Below, one piece after another: positions 1-5,883 of a DNA stretch of 64,000 bases (position 1 is the first letter of the stretch; each line of letters opens with the position of its first letter). The notes below the pieces were generated by a model. It was not told the DNA's origin, did no database searches, and saw only the letters and a list, made by a program, of their open reading frames with translations. The position numbers and the translations under genes are program-made. The stretch is taken from contig CAVZIJ010000002.1 of assembly GCA_963775335.1 (NCBI GenBank), positions 558,001 through 622,000 on the forward strand, read 5' to 3'. The DNA is from CAVQCX01 sp963775335. Lineage in GTDB: Bacteria; Pseudomonadota; Gammaproteobacteria; Chromatiales; Chromatiaceae.

Positions 1-262
1 GATCGATGAATTCCTCCAGACTGTCGGGCCGCCAGTCCGGGTCGATCAGAAACCGATCGAGGACCTCCTGGAGCTCCTCCACCGGAAGCCGATAGGCAAA
101 CACCCGCCGCACCACCTCGTCCGCGTCGTCGATCATGGCCAGCAGACGCCGCTGGGGCAGATAGCGCGCAGCGATGGCCCGACGCTCCCAGAAGACATCC
201 CCGGGGTAATCCTCCGCCAGCCCCGGGTTGACCCGGAAAAAGCGCTCGATCTGGCGAAGCCG
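1..262 (-). pseudogene. LRV (leucine-rich variant) nif-associated protein, 5'-truncated fragment
   Basis: The minus-strand frame runs off the left edge and reads RQIERFFRVNPGLAEDY, then AIAARYLPQRRLLAMIDDAD and VRRVFAYRLPVEELQEVL. The spacing of D-D-A-D/D-P-D-W and R-x-x-V-x-x-R-L-P is that of LRV repeats, which in diazotrophs belong to a 4Fe-4S leucine-rich-variant protein encoded near nif and draT genes. The frame has no start codon: it opens after an in-frame stop near 270, just where draT homology begins on the other strand. The N-terminal cysteine domain is therefore missing. The function of the family is not established. The assignment is by remembered family pattern. Confidence 0.6.
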
Positions 263-803
263 AGCCGATTATCTCAAGCTGCTGCGCGGCTGGCTGTTCG
301 ATCCGGACGGCCGCGAGGCGGCCGTGCTCAAAGGCTGGGTGGAGTCACGCTTCGGACTGCTGGCGCGCAGCCACAAGGGTCCTTTGGGGGATTACACGGG
401 GGATCGCTATCGCGCGTATATCAAGGAACGGGCGCTAGGTCTCTACAACACCAACGCGCTGGAGACCCAACCCGACCTGGTCTACTCCTTCTGCCAACAC
501 GAGTTGGCGAGACGTCTTCCCGGGCGGGCCCACCTGCGGCTCTACCGCGGGGTGAACCGGCTCGATGAGCACGAGATACTCGCCCAACCGCAGCCCGGCA
601 GCTTCGTTCTCTTGCTCAACAATCTCAGCTCCTTCACAGCGACCCGGGAGCGCGCCGACGAGTTCGGCGACCGGGTGCTGGTCTGCAACGTACCCTTGGT
701 CAAGCTGCTGTATTTCCCCGGGCTGCTGCCCGGTCTGCTCCAGGGCGAAGACGAGCACCTGGCGATCGGGGGTCTCTACGAGGTCGAGCTCGACCATCCG
801 TGA
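228..803 (+). pseudogene. draT: NAD+-dinitrogen-reductase ADP-ribosyltransferase DraT, N-terminally truncated
   Basis: DraT transfers ADP-ribose from NAD+ to an arginine of nitrogenase reductase (NifH), switching nitrogenase off in response to ammonium or darkness. The frame contains RADYLKLLRGWLFDPDGRE, LKGWVESRFGLL, the NAD-binding LYRGVN, LLNNLSSFT and GEDEHLAIGGLYEV, all typical of DraT. Full-length DraT has about 270-290 residues. Here the homology begins only about 11 codons after a TTG at 228, so roughly the first 80-100 residues are missing and are replaced by antisense LRV-protein sequence. Either a deletion fused two divergent genes or the assembly is chimeric at about 257. A working protein is unlikely as it stands. 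The partner draG is not in the window. Confidence 0.85.
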
Positions 804-821
804 GGATCCCTGCAGGGCTTT

Positions 822-837
822 TGTCGCATTTGCTACA
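822..837 (+). promoter_or_regulatory. NifA upstream activator site (TGT-N10-ACA)
   Basis: TGT, ten bases, ACA is an exact match to the NifA enhancer consensus. It lies in the gap after draT, about 125 bases upstream of a sigma-54 core promoter, the usual geometry for NifA activation through DNA looping. It is the only match I found in this gap. Confidence 0.65.
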
Positions 838-960
838 AGATGTACCTGTCCGGAGTCCGCCAGATTCTATAGACCCGCGGATTACGGCCCGCTCCAGACA
901 TGGCCCCATTCTTGCCTTTGTTTCTTCGGTAACGCCCGTCGACCTTGTGAGCCTCCCACG

Positions 961-976
961 GGGCACCGGGCTTGCG
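961..976 (+). promoter_or_regulatory. sigma-54 (-24/-12) promoter for the SIR2-like operon
   Basis: GGGCAC-N5-TTGCG matches the TGGCAC-N5-TTGCA consensus, with the invariant GG and GC separated by exactly ten bases. It lies about 70 bases upstream of the SIR2-like start codon and downstream of the NifA-type site at 822-837. Together they indicate nitrogen-fixation-dependent transcription of the two genes that follow. Confidence 0.7.
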
Positions 977-1046
977 GAGACCCTCGGCAGCGGCCCTTCC
1001 GCTGTCGGACCTTGCCACGTGGGGCAACAGCATGAGGAGAGGACCC

Positions 1047-1928
1047 ATGACCTATACCCGCTTGTCGGAGCTCGCAGGCGGCCTGTGCGCAGGCCGGATC
1101 GTGCCCTACCTTGGCCCGGGCGTGCTCGCCGACGTGACCCACAGCGGGACCAGCCAGCCCATGCCCGCGGACAGCGACAGCCTGATCCTCGCCATGAACA
1201 ACGGGCGCCCCGTGGCGCCACGCCTGATGTGGGAGTTTCCGCGCGCCGCCATGGATGTCGAGCTCAAGCGGGGGCGCAGCGCGGTCAACCGGTTTCTCAC
1301 CAACACCTACTCCGATCCGTCCTGGAGCCGCGCCGCGCTGCACGACCGGCTGGCTGCGGTGAAACCGCCGTATGTGGTCGACATCAACCGCGACACCCAG
1401 CTGCAGGACAGCTACGCGGATACGCCCCATACCCTGATCCGGGGCGTCGCCCGGGTCGGGGGTACCGACTATCGCTTCCGCATCGATCAGTACGACGGCG
1501 CCGCCTACCGGGAGGTCGACCAGGCCCAGGTCGACCCGACCCTGCCGATCCTGTTCAAGCCCATGGGAAGCCCTCGTCCGGACGCTACCTTCATCGCCTC
1601 CGACGCCGATTATGTCGACTACATCACAGAGCTGATGGGCGGGTTCGCCATCCCCCGCTTCCTCAAGGAGTACCGCCGTGGCAAGCAGTACCTGCTGCTC
1701 GGTCTGCGCCTGACCCGCGACACCGAGCGCATGGTGCTGTCCGACATCATCTACGGCTCAGGCAGACCTCCCGCCTGGGCGCTGATCGCCGAGCCGACCG
1801 ACAAGGAACTGCGCTTCTGCGCGCGCCTGGGAATAGAGGTGCTGGAGGCGGATGTCGGCGATCTGCTCAGCGCAGCGCCCCTCGGGCACGCCGAGGCGGA
1901 GCTCACCGCGTTGGAGATGGGCTGCTGA
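1047..1928 (+). CDS. SIR2-like (SIR2_2 type) NAD-binding-fold protein of a nif locus
   Basis: A 293-residue soluble protein. The N-terminus has a Rossmann-type glycine turn, RIVPYLGPGV (residues 17-26), where SIR2 proteins have LGAGxS. PILFKPMGSPRPD (167-179), then ASDADYVDYI and KQYLLLGLRLTRD, follows the order of SIR2_2 domains (K-x-HG, D-Y, hydrophobic strand, S/R-L-x-D). The expected catalytic histidine of the HG motif is methionine 173, so deacylase or NADase activity is doubtful and an NAD(P)-sensing or scaffold role is possible. The start is chosen for the GAGGAGAGG ribosome site at 1034-1042. It is driven by the NifA/sigma-54 promoter above and overlaps the next gene by one base. DraT next door also uses NAD+, which suggests but does not prove a link. 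Confidence 0.65.
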   Translation: MTYTRLSELAGGLCAGRIVPYLGPGVLADVTHSGTSQPMPADSDSLILAMNNGRPVAPRLMWEFPRAAMDVELKRGRSAVNRFLTNTYSDPSWSRAALHDRLAAVKPPYVVDINRDTQLQDSYADTPHTLIRGVARVGGTDYRFRIDQYDGAAYREVDQAQVDPTLPILFKPMGSPRPDATFIASDADYVDYITELMGGFAIPRFLKEYRRGKQYLLLGLRLTRDTERMVLSDIIYGSGRPPAWALIAEPTDKELRFCARLGIEVLEADVGDLLSAAPLGHAEAELTALEMGC

Positions 1929-2164
1929 TGACGGCGTTCAGACCCTGTCTGGGCAAGACCGCCTGTACCGAGGGTGGCGACGATTGCCGCGCCTGCGGCC
2001 GCTCCTTCGAAGAGATCGAGCGCACCCGCCAGCTGGTCAACGGACTCGCCCGACTGGCCCTGGAGATGGACTACGACAACCCCCGGGCATTCGCCGACTA
2101 CGTCGCCCGTCGGCTGGTGAAGAAGGTGCAGAGCGCTCGCGAAGAGGCGGGTGCCGCCGCATGA
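1928..2164 (+). CDS. Small cysteine-rich protein (DUF1289-like pattern)
   Basis: A 78-residue protein whose ATG overlaps the stop of the SIR2-like gene (TGATG), so the two are translationally coupled. The first 30 residues carry four cysteines in CLGKTACTEGGDDCRACGRS followed by FEEIE. This resembles the zinc- or iron-sulfur-binding pattern of DUF1289 proteins (C-x-G-x-C, C-x-x-CGR-x-x-x-EI). The rest is helical and charged. Its place in a NifA-controlled operon suggests a role in nitrogenase biology, but no function can be assigned. Confidence 0.7.
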   Translation: MTAFRPCLGKTACTEGGDDCRACGRSFEEIERTRQLVNGLARLALEMDYDNPRAFADYVARRLVKKVQSAREEAGAAA

Positions 2165-2240
2165 CCCTGATCCCGGGCGTCGAAGACCGGTTCGGCGCTC
2201 TGCGGGCCGCGTCACCTCCCCGGCGGCGAGTCCGTTGACC

Positions 2241-2254
2241 TTGACCGACCGGTC
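2241..2254. promoter_or_regulatory. Operator-like site, copy 1, upstream of the TetR gene
   Basis: TTGACCGACCGGTC lies 16 bases upstream of the TetR-family start codon. The same 14 bases recur at 2897-2910 in front of tusA. The core ACCGGT is palindromic. Two identical sites in front of a TetR gene and its neighbour indicate autoregulation plus control of the tusA-dsrE2 pair. Confidence 0.6.
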
Positions 2255-2270
2255 TAGTAGTGTGGCGGTC

Positions 2271-2873
2271 ATGCAATTCGAGACAGACACCAAGTCCCGC
2301 ATCCTCACCGTCGCTCGGCAGCTGTTTCACAGCCGCAGCTACGCCGACGTGGGCGTCAAGCAGATCTGCGACGAAGCGCGGGTACAGAAGGGTAGCTTCT
2401 ATCACTTCTTCCCCTCCAAGCGCGACCTCGCCCTGGCGGTGATCGACGACATGGCCGACGACTGGGCCCACGGCTTCGTGGCCGAAGCCTTCGACCACAA
2501 CCTGGCGCCCCTGGAACGCCTGGAGTACATGGTGGACGCGGCCTACTACTGGCAGAAGGCGGCCAAGGACATCGAGGGCCGGGTGCGCGGCTGTCTGTTC
2601 GGCAATTTGGCCCTGGAGGTCAGCACCCGCGAGGAGATTCTGCGCGCCAAGCTGATGGCGGTGTTCAATAAGACCAAGGGGAAGTTTCGCGAGACGCTGG
2701 AAGAGGCGGTGGCGAGCGGCGCGATCGCCGCCCTGGACGCGGACAGCACTGCGGCGGCAATGCTGGCCTACCTGGAGGGGGTGATCCTGCTGGCCAAGAC
2801 CCAGAACGATCCCGACGTGATCCGCACGCTGGGTCCGGCGATCAAGTCCCTGCGTATCGAATTGCTGAACTAG
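2271..2873 (+). CDS. TetR/AcrR-family transcriptional regulator
   Basis: A 200-residue TetR-type repressor. The N-terminal helix-turn-helix domain (about residues 8-55) reads ILTVARQLFHSRSYADVGV, then ICDEA and KGSFYHFFPSKRDLALAVI, the typical signature. The C-terminal ligand domain includes a possible thiol sensor in RGCLFGNLALE. The ATG at 2271 begins where family homology begins. The operator copy upstream points to autoregulation. A tusA-dsrE2 pair follows, so the ligand may relate to sulfur oxidation, but this is inference. Confidence 0.85.
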   Translation: MQFETDTKSRILTVARQLFHSRSYADVGVKQICDEARVQKGSFYHFFPSKRDLALAVIDDMADDWAHGFVAEAFDHNLAPLERLEYMVDAAYYWQKAAKDIEGRVRGCLFGNLALEVSTREEILRAKLMAVFNKTKGKFRETLEEAVASGAIAALDADSTAAAMLAYLEGVILLAKTQNDPDVIRTLGPAIKSLRIELLN

Positions 2874-2896
2874 GCCCGTTTTTTTTGGCCTTGTAC

Positions 2897-2910
2897 TTGA
2901 CCGACCGGTC
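2897..2910. promoter_or_regulatory. Operator-like site, copy 2, upstream of tusA
   Basis: Identical to the 14 bases at 2241-2254. It sits 34 bases upstream of the tusA start in the only gap between the TetR gene and tusA, a position compatible with blocking RNA polymerase. It is the main evidence that the TetR protein controls the sulfur-carrier genes. Confidence 0.6.
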
Positions 2911-2944
2911 ATCTTCAATGTCCAACCAGTGAGAGGTAATGACC

Positions 2945-3175
2945 ATGACAGAACACCTGCACACCCTGGACGCCCGCGGCCTGAGCTGCCCGCTGCCCAT
3001 CCTGCGTACCCGTAAGGCGATTGCCGCCTTGGCAAGCGGCGAGGTTCTCGAGGTGATCGCCACCGATCCGGGATCCGTCAAGGACATCAGCTCGTTCTGC
3101 GAGCAGACCGGCCACGAGCTGCTGGAGCACACCGCGACCGACGACAGCTTCGTGTTCCGCATCCGTAAGCACTGA
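2945..3175 (+). CDS. tusA: TusA-family sulfur carrier protein
   Basis: A 76-residue cytoplasmic sulfur-transfer protein. The motif LDARGLSCPLPIL has the conserved CPxP with the persulfide-carrying Cys15. TusA passes sulfane sulfur between rhodaneses, DsrE-type proteins and either Dsr/sHdr oxidation systems or tRNA thiolation. The adjacent dsrE2 favours the oxidative role. The second of two in-frame ATGs (2945) is chosen because GAGAGG at 2931-2936 is eight bases upstream of it but only two from the first. The usual rhodanese member of rhd-tusA-dsrE2 loci is absent here. Confidence 0.9.
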   Translation: MTEHLHTLDARGLSCPLPILRTRKAIAALASGEVLEVIATDPGSVKDISSFCEQTGHELLEHTATDDSFVFRIRKH

Positions 3176-3194
3176 CCGTCGGGAGGACACCCCC

Positions 3195-3800
3195 ATGAGC
3201 AACATCGCTTCCGTGATCGACATGCCCGCCAAGGACCTGGACGCCTGGTTCGACCGACGCTTCGAGGAGAAGATGGCCGAGCGCGAGGCCGCCAAGGTCC
3301 CTGCCATGACCATCATCGCCACCAAGGGCACCCTGGACATGGCCTATCCGCCTTTCATCCTGGCCTCGACCGCCGCAGCCTTGGGCTGGGACGTCTCGGT
3401 GTTCTTCACCTTCTACGGCCTGAGCCTGCTGAAGCGCAAGCTCGACCTCAAGATCTCGCCGCTCGGCAATCCGGCCATGCCCATGAAGCTTCCGGAAGGG
3501 CCGGCCTGGATCCGCGGCAAACCGCTGCCGGTGCCCACCTCGGTAATGACCTTAGTGCCGGGCTTCGAGGGAATGGCCACCCAGATGATGCGCAAGACCA
3601 TGCGCAACAAGGGCATCGCCACCATCGAGGAGCTGCGCGAGGCCTGCATCGAGGCGGACGTCAAGCTGGTCGCCTGCCAGATGACCGTGGACCTGTTCGA
3701 CTACTCCAAGGATGACTTCATCCCCGAGATTGCCGAGTGGGTGGGCGCGGCCAGCTTCCTGCCCCGCGCGATGAAGGCGGACGTCAACCTGTTCATCTGA
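3195..3800 (+). CDS. dsrE2: DsrE2-like sulfurtransferase
   Basis: A 201-residue DsrE/DsrF-superfamily protein. It includes MTIIATKGTLDMAYPPFILA near residue 38 and a cysteine in KLVACQMT (Cys161) at the usual persulfide position. Cys151 is ten residues earlier. DsrE2 proteins exchange sulfane sulfur with TusA in sulfur oxidisers. The gene lies 19 bases after tusA with a GGGAGG ribosome site and ends at a strong hairpin, so the two form one short operon. I see no clear membrane segment beyond one hydrophobic stretch at about 53-78. Confidence 0.85.
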   Translation: MSNIASVIDMPAKDLDAWFDRRFEEKMAEREAAKVPAMTIIATKGTLDMAYPPFILASTAAALGWDVSVFFTFYGLSLLKRKLDLKISPLGNPAMPMKLPEGPAWIRGKPLPVPTSVMTLVPGFEGMATQMMRKTMRNKGIATIEELREACIEADVKLVACQMTVDLFDYSKDDFIPEIAEWVGAASFLPRAMKADVNLFI

Positions 3801-3802
3801 AC

Positions 3803-3830
3803 CGACGGGGGGGGGCTTCGCCCCCCCGTC
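3803..3830 (+). terminator. GC-rich hairpin terminator after dsrE2
   Basis: GAC plus a run of nine G, a short CTTCG loop, seven C, then GTC form a very stable stem three bases after the dsrE2 stop. There is no following T-run, so it may act as a Rho-independent terminator of weak type or as an RNA-stabilising hairpin. Confidence 0.55.
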
Positions 3831-4111
3831 GCCGATAGACCTTGCCCCCAACCCGCAGTGCTCACCAGGGTCTCCCGCGACGCGTCGGATATGGGCGTGG
3901 GTACAAGGGACCGAGGCCACGGCAGAAGGTTGGCGAGAAAGTCTACCGTCTACCCGTCTACGTGCTTTCGATCCCCTCACCCTGTCCCTCTCCCGAGGGG
4001 AGAGGGAGGAAAGGACCCTCGGCGACCCCCGCGCTGAGCTTTTCCCTGTCTACTGTCTACTGTCGACCGTTTGCCTTCTTTGATCCTCTCTGCATCGAGA
4101 GCGGTGCGCCG
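3831..4111. repeat. Non-coding gap with a REP-like hairpin
   Basis: There is no supported gene. CCCTCTCCC (3986-3994) and GGGGAGAGGG (3997-4006) form a 9-bp stem in a TCACCCTGTCCCTCTCCCG context, a type of interspersed palindrome common in high-GC proteobacteria. A related hairpin occurs at 34035-34054. Short CTACTGTCTACTGTC repeats follow near 4050. Confidence 0.45.
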
Positions 4112-5314
4112 CTACATCTTCACCAGCTCGACGCGCCGGTTTTTCGCGCGACCTTCGGCGGTCCCGTTGTCGGCAATCGGCTGGTCGGCGCCGTGGCCGG
4201 TGGAGCGCAAGCGATCCGCCGCGATTCCAGACTTCACCAGCGCGCCCACGACCGCCGCTGCGCGATCCTGCGATAGCTTGAGGTTGACGTCCTGTCCGCC
4301 GATGTCGTCGGTGTGACCTTCCACCGACACCTTGAGCGCGGGACTGTCCCGCAGCAGCTTTTCGACCTGCGCCAATATCGGCTGCGCGTCGGGCCGAAGT
4401 GTCGCCTTGCCAAAGTCGAAGTGGATGTAGAGCGCGATGTGCCCGTCCTTCTCGAGTGCGGCCTTGAGCGCATCGGCCTTGGGCGGCTGGATGCTCGGCT
4501 GGAAGGCCTTCTCTTCGATGACGCTGAGGTCCGTCTCGCCGCCCCCGCTGGAGACCTTGATCCATACCGGGCTACCGCTCTTCTCGAGGCGCGCATCCAC
4601 ATTGCTGGCATCAGTGAACAGGATCTGCGCCCCGAGCGCCTCCAGCGCAGTACGGTAGTTCTGCAGGATGTCCAGATCGCTGCTCGGCTGCGCACCCTCC
4701 CTGAGCGAGTAGCTGACCAGGTACTTCGCCCCCTGCACGGTGATCGTCTTGGTTTCATCGCCGTTGGCAATGTCGAAATCCAATTGATCGAAATGCCGCT
4801 TCTCCGGCGTGCCGGCCACGTAGTTGGGCATGTGGCCGAGCAGCGGATAATCTTTGCCAGATGGAGCGGTCAAGACCTGTTTCGGCGGGTGCTTGTTGAC
4901 GACCGTCACCGTGGTCTCGCCACCGCCGCTCTCGACATGCATCCAGGTCTCCTGGCCGTTCTGTACCAGTTTCGCCACCGTGTTCGCGTCGTCCTTGTAC
5001 GGGATGGTTGCACCCAGCTTCGTGAGTTGCTCCTGATAGTTCATCAGCACTTCCAGGTCCGACATAGGCTCGGCGCCTTCCTTCGGCGTGTAGTCCTGCT
5101 TGCAGTAGCTCCCCGCAACCGTGACGGTCTCCGTGTCGTCGCCCTTGGCGACGCTGAAGTCGGCGCTTTCGTACTCGTACCGCTCAGGGGGATCCTTCAG
5201 CGCCTGGTAGCTCGGAACATGGCCGAGCGGCGCGCAGTCCATACCGGCGGCATGGGCCCCGACGGCTGCAATGCTCGCCAGCAACAATCCGATCAGCAGT
5301 GCTCTTTCACGCAT
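4112..5314 (-). CDS. OmpA-family outer-membrane protein with duplicated N-terminal domain
   Basis: A 400-residue envelope protein. A signal peptide (about residues 1-22, ending AVGAHA-AG) precedes two similar domains of about 125 residues. They begin GHVPSYQ and GHMPNYV, and each contains a D-F-x-x-A-x-G-D-x-T-x-T-V pattern, a LxxxNYxxxLxxLGA segment and SGGGET. This resembles DUF4892. The C-terminal OmpA domain has IHFDFGKATL, VEGHTDDIG, LSQDRAAAVV and GRAKNRRVEL, the peptidoglycan-binding signature. The ATG at 5314 has a GGAGGAGT site just upstream. It probably anchors the outer membrane to the cell wall. No partner gene is adjacent. Confidence 0.8.
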   Translation of the reverse strand: MRERALLIGLLLASIAAVGAHAAGMDCAPLGHVPSYQALKDPPERYEYESADFSVAKGDDTETVTVAGSYCKQDYTPKEGAEPMSDLEVLMNYQEQLTKLGATIPYKDDANTVAKLVQNGQETWMHVESGGGETTVTVVNKHPPKQVLTAPSGKDYPLLGHMPNYVAGTPEKRHFDQLDFDIANGDETKTITVQGAKYLVSYSLREGAQPSSDLDILQNYRTALEALGAQILFTDASNVDARLEKSGSPVWIKVSSGGGETDLSVIEEKAFQPSIQPPKADALKAALEKDGHIALYIHFDFGKATLRPDAQPILAQVEKLLRDSPALKVSVEGHTDDIGGQDVNLKLSQDRAAAVVGALVKSGIAADRLRSTGHGADQPIADNGTAEGRAKNRRVELVKM

Positions 5315-5419
5315 GTCCACTCCTCCTGCGGGGAAAACGGAGACCGGGGCGCGAATTTTCGCAGTCCTCGCTTTTGTTGGCCAGTTCACCGGAAACCCTT
5401 TCAAGGACGACCGGCCCCG

Positions 5420-5500
5420 TGCCACGAGGGCCGGCCGCGGATTTCGCTGCCTGAGGGCCCGCTGCACCTGATTAAACGCGGGAACAACCGTCATCACGAA
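5420..5500 (+). pseudogene. RAYT (REP-associated tyrosine transposase) N-terminal remnant 1
   Basis: One frame reads GRPRISLPEGPLHLIKRGNNR, the conserved start of Y1/RAYT transposases that mobilise REP-type palindromes. The similarity stops after about 27 codons and no catalytic HUH or tyrosine motif follows. It is a decayed fragment in the gap between the OmpA-like gene and pat; the rest of that gap (5315-5883) has no gene I can support. Two similar fragments lie at 21.9 and 22.9 kb. Confidence 0.6.
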
Positions 5501-5745
5501 ACAAACGACGAACACCCGGATGGCGCCGGCCCCGACAGCTCGCAGGATGCGGTGACGAAACAACCGCGTCTGTCCCAACCGATAAGGCCCGTACCTCCGG
5601 CGTCCCGCCGGGCCAGCCGGGATGACTCCTGCCGGACCCGGCCCGCCGCTCGTCGCCCAGGCTCCTTGGCTCGATCCTTGCCTGTTGCACTGCGGAAGAC
5701 CTCTGCTCATTGGCGGGTTACGCTTGTGACAACTTGGCGAATTCA

Positions 5746-5775
5746 TTGCATTCTCTAGGCAGGTGCGGCTATATT
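5746..5775 (+). promoter_or_regulatory. Candidate sigma-70 promoter for pat
   Basis: TTGCAT and TATATT are separated by 18 bases and lie about 110 bases upstream of the pat start codon. The -10 element differs from consensus by one base. No other good pair was seen in this gap. Confidence 0.35.
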
Positions 5776-5883
5776 GCACTGCAGCATTTTCAGTTTTCAG
5801 CGCGCAAGGCCGCCCCCCTTTGGCCCCCCGTGGAATAACCACTCCGCCGTTGGACAACCCGGCCCTGCGACAAGCGAGAGATC

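Noticed and set aside
1047..2164. SIR2-based phage-defence system
   Set aside because: There is no defence partner (for example HerA, TIR or prokaryotic Argonaute), the catalytic histidine is missing, and the promoter is of nif type.
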